Source: Plazaster borealis
Lineage: Eukaryota > Echinodermata > Asteroidea > Forcipulatida > Labidiasteridae
NCBI GenBank assembly: GCA_021014325.1
Contig: CM037463.1
Coordinates: 3,405,001 to 3,469,000, forward strand
Direction of reading: 5' to 3'
DNA: 64,000 bases
The position numbers and the translations under genes were made by a program. The notes beneath the pieces are model-generated. The model did no database searches. It saw only the letters and a program-made list of their open reading frames with translations, and was not told the DNA's origin. Of this stretch, positions 24,801 through 36,800 are shown piece after piece. How positions within the stretch are numbered: position 1 is the stretch's first letter; every line of letters starts with the position of its first letter.

Positions 24801-27800
24801 CGTTACTGCTTAAATTTGAGTTCCTCAGACTATAGAGACAGTTGCTATGTCAAATGATATGGGGCAAGTTTTTGCATAGCAACCTCCAGATGTGCAAACC
24901 CTGGTACCATTGTGCCATACGCATTCATTCAAAGTTGTGTATGGGTGTTCGCCGTCTCTTATGTAACTAACATGTACGCAAAAGCTTGCCCCGAACCATG
25001 AGACATAGCAACTGTCTCGTAGTCTGAGGAATTCAAATTTAAGCGGTAACTTGTACCAAGTAACTTGTATCAAGCAAGTCATTGTACCAGACATTATTCA
25101 AATCTAACAGGCAAATGGCTTGTTGGGACCTGCCCTCCAAAACCAGGCTGAAAGTATCAATAGTCGACTTCCCACCATCAACACATAGCACATAGAACAC
25201 CTCATGATGTTGAAGGAACATACACTACAAGCAAATTATTATTATTAATACTTTGTTTCGGTGAGATTCCATACTTTCACAGAATCAAACGATTTGCAGC
25301 AAAAACCAGGTCACAGATTCCACGGTATGGCCTCTGTTGCCTCTGTCTTGGCCTTGGTGCCCCTTCAAAAGTTTCCCATAGACTTAATGATTTTGCAATG
25401 GAAGTGCCCCCTTTGCAAAATGAAAATGGCCTTGCCCTCTCAAAGATGAAAATCCAGGCCTGCAAAGCACAAGCTCAATTCATTGTAACGTTTTTGTTTG
25501 GACACACTTCATGGTGTTGATGCAATTCTTTTTAGGCAACTTGGAGGCAACCAACTGCACTTTATGCAAAGAAACACTATAGGCAGTACAAGACACAATC
25601 TTCTAGCTGTAACTCACTATCCCCAAGAAAATAATGAGAAAACTCAAATGTGAATGAATTTTCTTCTTGGAGATTGCCTGCAACTGGTTGCTTGTAAATC
25701 GCCTTGTGTGACATGGCCCTTAGTCACTGGCAAACCTAGATGGCTCTTTATGTCAAATTTTAACCTCAAAATAACTCCGAAAGATTTCCTTCCTAAATCT
25801 GGCTTAAAGGCACTGAACACGTTTGGTAATTGTCAAAGACCAGTGTTCTCACTTGGTGTATCCCAACATATGCATAAAATAACAAGCCTGTGAAAATTTG
25901 GGCTCAATTGGTCATCAAAGTTGCAAGAAAATGATGAAAGAAAAAACACCCTTGTTGTACAAATTTGTGAGCTTTCAGATAGGAATAAAAGGCTTCTTGC
26001 AAGAAGTCTTATATTATTTTAGTGAAAAATTACCTCTTTCTCAAAAACTACGTTACTTCAGAGGGAGTCGTTTTGTACTATCAACAGCTCTCCATTGCTC
26101 GGTACCAAGTCAGTTTTTATGATATATATATTTTGAGTAACCAAACGTGTACAGTGCCTTTAAGGGGGAGGCAGGTCACAAGCATTTAATGGTTAAAATT
26201 CAAGTGAGCGTTATGGAGGTAAAGCCAAAATGCAATCATGTGGAAACAGAGAAACGATGAGAAACCAAACAAAAACTAAAACAATGGATATCCATTCATT
26301 GAGCATATTGACTCTTGCCTGGTCAAAAAACTTCTCGCTGGCTGAAAAATACTCCTCCGAGTCTGAGCTATCGTTTGGCTCGTCATGACTTACAGACAGA
26401 GAACCATCGGAAGAATCGATGGCTACACCAAGGGACAGATCAGGTGACATAACCAGCTGGTCCTGTATACAGTGGGAGGTTACAGACAGTACATATATTG
26501 CAATGGCAGATCTAGGAATGTGTGACAGTGGGTACCAACCGCATCTCTAGTTGTATCGAGGGCAGTCTTCAAACGGACACTACAGGAATTTTCCAAAAGT
26601 CGCCTTTTGAGATTCAAATTTGCTTACTGAATGCTTACTGTTATTACCATCTTTATAACAAGTAGGCTTTTGGATAAAAATTACACAATTTCCTTTCGGG
26701 GTCATTACTCCAAAGTATGACCCTACCTTTTAAATAAATAATGGTGTCACTTCAGAAGAAATGTCACCATTCATTGTCACCCATGGAAAATATGTCAAGA
26801 ATCTGAGTGAATTTTCCCCCTCCTTTCTTGCAATAGCTCCGCCTTTCCGAAATAGCCTCTCTCTTGTTCAGTACAAGCCCCTCCCATCATACATAACTAG
26901 AACTGTATAACTCTTTCAGTTGCAGTGCTGTTTACTTCTAAATAAACAGATTGGGTTTTTTCTCAATTAAACTTTTTTTGAAAACTTGATTTTTGAGTTA
27001 AATTCTTAGATCTGCTACGCAGTATATGTAAATATTATACAGAGGAAAACAATGAGACGTTAGAAATCTCAGGATCACATCGTCACAAGACCACAAAACA
27101 TACAATAGACAATATTGCAAAGTTCAAGTAGCGCCAGCGAGATGTCACAATGAGCCCTAGCACGGCATCTCGGCACAGAGCTACTAATAAGACGCCTTGC
27201 ATTGGCCGCCATCGCCGAGGTCAAACAATGGAAACGTCCACGAGTGTACGCGCCACGCACAATACTCAGGTTTTCCTTTGACCTCAGTGAGGGCGGTGTT
27301 TTGGGCTTGTGACGTCATATGGAAGGGGTCTATTACGCTGTCATACACAACAAGGATACACAGAGATACCAAATGAATACAACCACATAATAAAACAGTC
27401 TTTAACTTTTGACCTCCTTATCAACCATGAGCTTGGTTGCTAAAGAGTCAAAGGTTAAAGACTGCTTTATTATGTGGTTATACTCATTTGAAAGGAGTAC
27501 TCCTTTCAAGTCCAAGATTATGTTCAGATATTATTAACAATGCACTTTTCAAATGAAAATATCAGAATAATAATAAAATATAAAAACATTTTGTTTTGTC
27601 TTTGACAAGATACGCAGTATGTGAACATGTAAAACATGGACAAATTTTCTTTATTTTCCAAATGTCCATATCATTTTTAGGACTTGACCTTTACTTTGAC
27701 CTTTGTCAGGTTGAATGGAAGTAGGTTATAGTCTTACTGCTGTTTGCTTATGATCTCTAAAGTCTTCAACAAACTCTTAAAACAACTTATTCTTTAAAAG

Positions 27801-30800
27801 TATAACATATTTGAAACTATCACAAATGTATGCAAATGTTACGTATTTTCACCTCTGCTGATCAAAATAAACAGTAGCTCGGTAACTCCATGCTATGACC
27901 CAAACTATTTCTAGAAAGACAAGTCTAAAACAAAGCTTCTACCACTACCTACAGAGTACCAATGATACCACAGGCTTATATTGAAGTTTCCAGATATTAG
28001 TACGGCAGGTAGGTGATGGGATTGTGCCTGTGTTGATACAAGCATGGAATTTATCAAACAGTCAGAGTATGTCGCGAGAAAGATATTTGGCTGTAGGGCC
28101 ATCGCAGATTTGTCCTTTGAAAAAAATACATAGCTAAAACAGCAGGCCAAGGCAGCCACTTTGACAACTTTGAAAATTGCTTGTTATTCTACTAATATTT
28201 TTTTAAAGGACAAATCTGCGATGGCCCTACAGCCAAATACAGGCATGATATTGGTCCTTGTAAAAAAGTAGGAACAATTTACCGAGTACAAGGGCTGACC
28301 TACATGTACACATGGTGTAGGCCTTAATAAACTTTTCAGGCTATTTAATCACAATTTTTCAGATTTTTCCCAAGGAGAAAAAACAGATCGGAAATCAGAC
28401 TAAAGTAGGAAGAATATCATGCCTGCAAATATCTTTCTCATGAAATACTCTGACTGTTTGCCAAATTCCATTCCATACTTGTATCATGAAAGGCACAATT
28501 CCGCCAAATATTTCCCCTATCTGCCCCACTGTCAAACACCCAAGCCTTTTCCATTTACCTTCTTAAAGTAAATCAACCTACATCATAATGAATTAAATCT
28601 CTCCAGATCGAACGATGTTGACTTACCCTTGAGAACTTCTCCTCTGGTTCTTTGCTTGACTCAGGGACTGGGATACTCAGAGCCAGTTTCAGAAGCTCTT
28701 GTAGTTTGTAGTCAGACACATCCACAGTCACGTCAGGCAGCTCTCCTGTAACCTTAATCCTGGGTTGGGTGTAATCAATGTTGGGATTAATCTGTGCAAG
28801 TCTCTTGCGTATAAGAATGAGAAAACACGTCAAACGAAGAACATTTGTTTTCTGAAATCAAATCTTTGTTTTAAATTGTATCTAATGACAAAATCTGAAC
28901 AACAAAAATACTCATGACAATTTTTATAAAATTAGTTTTAGCTTTTGTAAATCATACACAAATAATGTGTTAATTATTATTCAAACAAAATTAAAACTCT
29001 GGGACAAGGATGCTTATTTGATCTTAACTTTTTAGAAACCCCTTACGCGGATTCGCAATGGTCACATGGGCGTAAAATTAACGCTTGATGCAGCTTATAG
29101 AGGACGCTGACACCTCAAAAACCATACACTGCATTGAAAAGGCTTCGCGTTTACATAAGTTTTGTGATCGGAGGTGAGCACAATTTTTTTTTTTTTTTTG
29201 CAGTAACCGGAAGCTGAGGTCAAGTTTAATTCTCGGGCTTTATTTGTTATATTGTTGATTTATTCTTACTTTCATATTTTTTATCCCTAAGTATTACATT
29301 CCCAACAGCATATATAATTCTCATAGTCATAAACTATGCACAGTCTATTATACGAGATTGGTAGAGCCGACAAAATAGTCACAGACAGTGTTCATGTTTT
29401 TTTGTGTGATCAAACATAAACATGAAATACTGTTGTTTTTGAACACCCATCTTTCAAGTTGGTTTTAAATGTATTATACAGGTTTGGTAGAACTGATAAA
29501 ATAGTTGCAGACAGTGTTCATGTTTTGTGTGATCAACCATATACATGAAATACTGTTTGTTTTTGACACCCATCCTTCAAGTTGGTTTTAAATGTATTAT
29601 ACAGGATTGATAGTCTGCTGCCCCCTATTGATCCGAAAAGTCTCCCATTGGCCGAACGCTCCTGCTAGATGCTGTTTTGACACTATGATATTGCTTTGGA
29701 CAGGACTAAATGTCAAACTTACTTGGCCAGTCGAGAATCCTCCACAAAGCATTTATGAAGTCCAACCTTCAGATCCAGTGGCTGCAATAGATGAAGAGGT
29801 GACCCTCCAAGTTTCCTAGCTTCACCCCAGTCATCACCTGATACAAAGAACGTGCAAGTACTCTCTTTTTTTATTCATATAACGGCAAATAAAGGGTCAC
29901 ATAATAAAATCCAACCATAAATTTAGATTTTATGAGATTTTATGATTTACAGATATTAGCCATCACTTTGAGTTTTCATAATTCTTAATGTTTGAAGCTG
30001 ACATTTTCACAATTTTTTAAACTTGGAGAGATTTATGATTTTAATGTATTGAGGGAAGTGATGGTGTATAGATATTAAATGACCAATGAGATGGGCTGAC
30101 ACAGGGATGTGGTGATGATTGGATGCTGATTGACCAATGAGATGGGCTGACACAGGGATGTGGTGATGATTGGATGCTGATTGACCAATGAGATGGGCTG
30201 ACACAGGGATGTGGTGATGATTGGATGCCGAGTGACCAATGAGATGGGCTGACACAGGGATGTGGTGATGATTGGATGCCGATTGACCAATGAGATGGAC
30301 TGACACAGGGATGTGGTGATGATTGGATGCTGATTGACCAATGAGATGGGCTGACACAGGGATGTGGTGATGATTGGATGCCGAGTGACCAATGAGATGG
30401 GCTGACACAGGGATGTGGTGATGATTGGATGCTGATTGACCAATGAGATGGACTGACACAGGGATGTGGTGATGATTGGATGCTGATTGACCAATGAGAT
30501 GGACTGACACAGGGATGTAGAGATGATTGGATGCTGATTGACCAATGAGATGGCCTGACACAGGGAAGTAGACATGATTGGATGCTGATGATTGACCAAT
30601 GAGATTGGCTGACACAGGGATGTGGTGGTGATTGGATGCTGATTGATCAATGAGATGGCCTGACACAGGGAAGTAGACATGATTGGATGCTGATGATTAA
30701 CCAATGAGATTGGCTGACACAGGGATGTGGTGATGATTGAATGCTGATTGACCAATGAGATGGGCCAACACAGGGAAATAGACATGGTTGGATGCTGATT

Positions 30801-33800
30801 GACCAATCAGATAAATCGACACAGGGAAGCGTGGATTGGATGATAAATGAACCATAAAACCATTGGTTACTCACCTTCAGCTGCCAGGATAACCTGCAGC
30901 GATTGAAGCTCAATGTTGAATATATCGTAGGCCTTCATCATCAAATCATCCAGAGATTCATTCTGCACAGAAATATATTATTATTCAGTTTAAAAACACA
31001 ACACCGATCGACAGGAAGGGCCCTGAAATGATCAGTTTACAAAGTTACATGTAAATATTAACAGATAAAACGAATTAAAAACCATGTGTTTAAGACAACA
31101 AGATTGTGCTGAAGAAAAAAAACAAACAAAAAACTAGCAACATTGCACAAAGTAGGGGCAGGTGAAAGGGTGGGGGAGGGGAAGAGGTTAGGAAAAGGGG
31201 GAGGAAGAAGGAGATTTCCCCCCCCCCCCAGATTGGGGTGGAGCGAGGAAGGGGATGAAAAGGGTCAGGTATGGGTAAAGGATGATACAAATAATACTAT
31301 ATTCACATCATCAACGATTGTTAAATGAATGTCCCAAAATGATCATTCTATTGTTAGTTTGTAGTAATGTTTAAACAAAGAGCAGGTGCTATAGATCTGT
31401 GCAAACTGAAGATAAATAACAAATAGTCAATTGTCACAGGATGTAACGAACTGCTGTTAGTTCAGCAATGTTATTTTAACAAACTTTTAAGGAAGTCAAA
31501 TTTCTAAAACAATGAAATTATTGCATGAATGTCTTTGTTCCGATGAGCAAGATTTGTAGCGTCTAGCACTATCATTATTATTCAGACATGATATTTGTTC
31601 CTTGGAAAAAAGTAGGAACATTTGATGGAGTCCAAGGGCTGACCTACATGTACACATGGTGTAGGCTTTAATAGACTTGTCAGGCCATTTAATCACAATA
31701 TTTCTGTTTTTTCCCAATGGAAAAACCCCCAGATATCAGACAAAAGTAGGAAGAATATAATGCCCGATTATAAGAAATCTTGCTGATGCTTCTTACCTCT
31801 CGTCTGGGCTCTTCATGTCTCTCCTCGTTCACGGTGTTCAACTTCAGATTGCCAAGATCAACAATCAAGGCACTACCAGTCCTAAATATACACACAGTAG
31901 GGAAACAAAGATGCATCAGCCAACGTCTTGTCACTCAGTTTATGATTAAGAAGATGTAACTGGATACGAATCCAGTAGAGCCCTATCCTATATGTGATCA
32001 ACTTCACTTAACCCTTTTGAGTTCATCCATTTCTGTAAAATCATCACCATACGACCAGATATGGCTAATATTGTTCAGTTTTTGACACAGCCTTTTGGGC
32101 CGAGCTATGAAGATGCATGCTTTTTTCATTCATTTCATTTCATGTTATTACCATCACATTTCGTGGCCCATAGGCCAAATTGGATGTGATTTACAATCAG
32201 TAATTAGCAATATAGTAAAATGCCCGATAGTTATAAACAATATGGGCATTTCAAGAACAAGTAGACCTCATAAAAAAAAGGATTTAAAGGTATTAGGATT
32301 GGTAGAGCTGAAAAATAGTCGCAGACAGTGTTATTATAACAAACCTGTGAAAATTTGGGCTTAATCCGTTGTGTGAGTCAGAAGAAAATTGTAAAAAACC
32401 ATGCACAACTTGTAAACACATTGTCCTTAATTTTTGGTTGTAACAACCGAAATCAGCTGTTGTGTTTTTTAAAGGTTTTCAGATACAGTTTTCCCGAATA
32501 TGACTTTGTTTCAGAGGGTAAAAAATCACGGGGAAAAATTGTTCTAGTACGAACTTCATAATCAGTAAGCTTCCAGACTAAAAATAAACAATGATGTTTT
32601 TTGTATCCTTACCAATCTTGCATAATACCTTTCATTTTAAAATGTTTAGGGTTGTTGCTCACCCGTCATTGACTCCGTTCTCTGGTATGATGATATAAGA
32701 CGGTTTGAGATCAATACAGACATCTAAGATGCTCTTGTTATCAACAAGGTACTGCATGCCGGTGGATGACTGCATTGTGAACTCGCCGAGGGACGAGGCC
32801 GCAGCTGACGAGAAACTAGTACAGATAAGAAAAGCAAACAAGAGAGTGAAGAGTTGGGGGTAGAATTAGTGTGCATCAATGTTTACACACCTTTGTAATA
32901 ACAATAATTTTAATAATACGAGTTCTTATCACACCCGATGGGCGTCTCAAAGCGCTCTGTATGTTTTCCTGCAAGGTATGTGGAGCTACGTTTTGAAGTA
33001 TGAGACCTATTCCTTTACATAGCACCATATAATGGTTTACAAGGTGCTGTGGCTCAATATGCAGCCAAACAAACCAGGAACACCGGGGCAAACCCCTTCT
33101 CTTTACGATAAGTGCACTGGGTTCTTTTATGTGCATTACACAACACACGGGACCTACATGTACGGCTTTACGTCCAATCCGAACGACCAAGCAATAATGG
33201 TTAAGTGTCTTGCTCAAGTGTCACAACCCGAACTCGAACCCACACTCTGCTGACCAGAAACACCAGAGCTTGAGTCCAGTGTTCTTATCTGCTTGGCCAC
33301 GACACGCCACTACCACGGATCTCTACTGAGTAATATTAATAATAATAATAATAATAACTAGTTTTTATATAAAGATTTATCTACCGGCATCTATTTCCAG
33401 ACAAGATTTGGAAGTTTTTGAATTATGAGAACCATTTATGTAAAACCTTGTAACGGTTTACAAGGTGCTTTGGCACATTCAGCAGCCACTGCCAGAAACC
33501 TCGGGACAAACCCCTTCTCTTAGCGATAAGTGTAACTGGTTTCTTTTACGTGCATTACACAACTGGACCAAGGGCTTATCGTCCCATCTTAAGGACGAAG
33601 CAAAGGCGGGTGCAACCATCCATCTCTTTTATTATGGGAGGAGTGTTGGCTCTGAAAAGAGCCGTTGTCATGGTCTTGACGTTTCAAATGGTATACTCTG
33701 CTTGTCTTCAATTCTGTTTTACTTTTCCTAGAGCTCACAGCTTGAGTTTGACTTGACTTGTAGGTAAGGAATTGGTTCTCCCACCTGGAATCTTCCTTAA

Positions 33801-36800
33801 TAGACACTTACTCATCTAGATGAACATCCTTGGGCGGCTCAAAGAACTTGGCAATCTGGTTGATGGTATTCTATGTGGAACAGACAAAAGAATAATGTTT
33901 TTATTATTTGATGAAAGAATAATGTCATAGCTTAAAATGTTGTTTTGCACCGAAGACAATATTGCAAATGCGTTGTTTGAATTCCTTGTATTGGAAAAAT
34001 CAAAGCCACCCTCAGTCCACCTTGCGATGACACAAAACAGTCAGAGACTGAATTTTTCAAGGTGATGCTCCACCTGAGCTGAGACTGTCGGGGATGTTAA
34101 GACTATCGGAATCAGTTAACGTCAGAAAAAATCAACAATCACAAGAGTAGAAAAATCCCTACTTCTGCGATGTGTTCCCGACAGGGGGAATCGAACAATA
34201 GATTTTACATTGAATACTGTATGTATTGATTGCGTTACAAGTGTCTGTGTAAGCTTGCACGCCAACACGCGTACGGCTATTAACGCCGAACGAGCTTTAG
34301 CAACTAGTCTTCGATTGTGGGTGACATGAGCATGGTTTTGTCAGGGCGGCGCTTGTTCCACGACATTCACACAGTTTGTCATTAAAAGTGACCTGAGCGT
34401 TTATGTTCTGCTTGATCCCGACGGATCCGTCGCAGCCTAAGCAAATACAGGTCGACCTGAGGGCAGTTTTAGACCATAAAAGCTAGTTCATCTTTTAAAT
34501 CAGTCTAGCCCGCAGCATTTTTGGACTGAATTGAGCTCTCTGTATTACACATGAGACTGTATACTCACAGCATCATAAGCAATCTTGATGGGTCTGGTGT
34601 TCAATCTGATCCTCTGATCAGCCTTGCCGTCCATTGGGTTAGTCTCCACCAGTAGGCTGAGTAACGCATACTGCTTGTCGGCTTCTAGGTTCTGGGACTC
34701 CACCAATTGAGGGATCTTGCCTTGTTCCAAGGGGGTACCCAACACACTGAAGTCATCCAATTTCAAATCCAACCTGATTAGATGTATAAGTAAAGAACAG
34801 TTATTTATTCTATAAACTTGTTCCAAATTTTTTAATTTAGTCACTACCACAATTTAAAACAGCAGGTAATAATAATAATACGCAGTTCTTATACAGCGCT
34901 TTATCACACCCGTTGGGCGTCTCAAAGTGCACAGTATTTTTCCTATACAAGGTATGTTGAGCTACGTTTTGAAGTTTGGGACCTATTCCTTTATATAGCA
35001 CCATGTAATGGTTTACAAGGTGCTGTGGCGCAATATGCAGCCAATCAAACCAGGAACACCGGGGCGAACCCCTTCTCTTTACAATAAGTGCACCGGGTTC
35101 TTTTACATGCATTACACAACACACAGGACCTACGACTTAACGTCCCATCCAAAGGACGCAGCAATAATGGTTAAGTGTCTTGCTTAAGGACACATGTGTC
35201 ACGACCGGGAATCGAGCCCTCACTCTGCTGATTAGAAACACTGGAGCTTGAGTTCGATGCTCTTAACTGCTTGGCCACAACATGCCACGGAGTAAATCTT
35301 GCTTAGCAGGAAAAGGTCACAAGCCAAAATGACATGTAGTAGAAACTATCAAGACTGGTGTCCTGCTGGGTTTTTTGAAGGGTGAGCAAATACATTTTCT
35401 TAAACAGCTTTAAGGAATGGGAGCACAAGCCAACACAAATTTAAGTAGCTGAAAGCTTTATTGAGAATCATGACAACTTTAAAGTGAGTCAAGTTAATTT
35501 TAAAAAAAATGCTTTGACCATAGTGATTACAAACATACTTGAAACAAGACTAAATTTAGAGAAGTATAAAACCGAGTACTATCTTACTTGATGGCATCTG
35601 CAGATGGTCTCTGATTGAAATCAGCAGTCAGATCAGTAACGGATAGATTAAGGAGCTGAGGTAGAGGGCGCTCTTCATCAATAAGTTTGACGGTCGTACT
35701 CTTCAGATTCATGTGAGCCTTGATTCCCACATACTGGAAAAAAGATACAAAACAAAAATAGGAATGAGAAAATAGAATTAGCTGTTGCACACTGCTTACC
35801 AACCAAAAGGACCTATGGTATAAATTCAAAAAAAAAAAAAAAAAAAAATTTTGGGATTCTTGTTCTTCAGTTCGTTGAGTGGATCGAAGGTAGGAAAGAA
35901 CCGATCTATGAAGCTCCACCCCTTTATGCTTTGACCAATCACTGGGTTCACCAGAATTTCAACACAAAAACTACAAATTGTAAACATACTGCCACCATAT
36001 GCATTTCCCCGAAGTGCTGGCATCTGGAAAAAAATACCCTTAGGGGAAATTTAAACCATTTTTATCTTACATCTTTTGGGAATGCTGGGTCCACGCTCTT
36101 ATCGCTGTAGCCGATGGCACTGTACATCTTAGCTTTCTCTTCCTCCGACATTGCTTCTTGGAAACGACCTGAAGAGAAATAAGATGCTGTCAAGTCAGTT
36201 TCAAGAAAAAAGAAAAAGTGAATTTAATTAATGTTTATCAGAAGTCCGAGGAAACTTGTCAGCATGGGCGCTTAACCCTAGCGGCCCAACCACAAATTGA
36301 GTCTAAAATCTTTGACTATTTCGTGGCGTGTCGTGGCCAAGCGGTCTAGCTCACCGGACCCAAGCTCTGGTGTTGTCAGCAGCTGAATGTGGGTTCAAGT
36401 GTGGCGTGTCATGGCCGAGCGGTCTAGTTCACCGGACCCAAGCTCTGGTGTTGTCAGCAGCAGAGTGTGGGTTCGAATCCCAGTCATGACACTGGTGCCC
36501 TTGAGCAAGGCACTCAACCATAATTGCTTCGTAAAAAGTTTGAAAGGTAGTGCATTCTGCTCTACCAGCCAGGCTCCTAGTGGATGATACCCATGCTTAC
36601 ATCCTTACGGACTGTGAAGGGGGTAAACATGTTTCAGCCCCAGGAGTAGGTGGCAACGTGCCCCTGGTGGCAGTTGATTTGGGTCGATAGCCAAAATCGG
36701 TTAAGAGTAGCCCTCACCTTGAAGTGGCCGTACGATCTCTCATAAAAAAATTAATGACAAAATAACATTCAACAGTTTCATATCTACCAGATCCAAGCAT

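Larger units (their letters stand above)
19096..26318. other. 7.2 kb intron between exons 22 and 23
   Basis: Holds a TTAA inverted-repeat element (19398-19896), MITE A copies (20163-20352, 22544-22723), an AGAGCTGCCAAC element (20580-20782), two long palindromes (21540-21890, 24747-25117), an element with GCGCTATATTTGTCC (22230-22500), a SINE (23845-24185) and MITE B (25808-26159). 22730-23840 shows no recognisable element. No coding exon seen. Confidence 0.75.

Noticed and set aside
26394..26462. Short form as the only form of exon 22
   Set aside because: Family similarity ([13 protein letters not shown]) continues past the inner donor, so the long form is more likely the main one; the short form is kept only as an alternative.
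30007..30806. Open frames of 219 and 243 codons on the minus strand with a 17-residue repeat
   Set aside because: They are the 51-bp minisatellite read in frame, since its unit is divisible by three; they lie within a VPS13 intron and have no splice or start context.
36407..36495. tRNA-Leu (CAA) gene
   Set aside because: The fold is plausible, but the sequence continues into the shared SINE tail and occurs in many copies.
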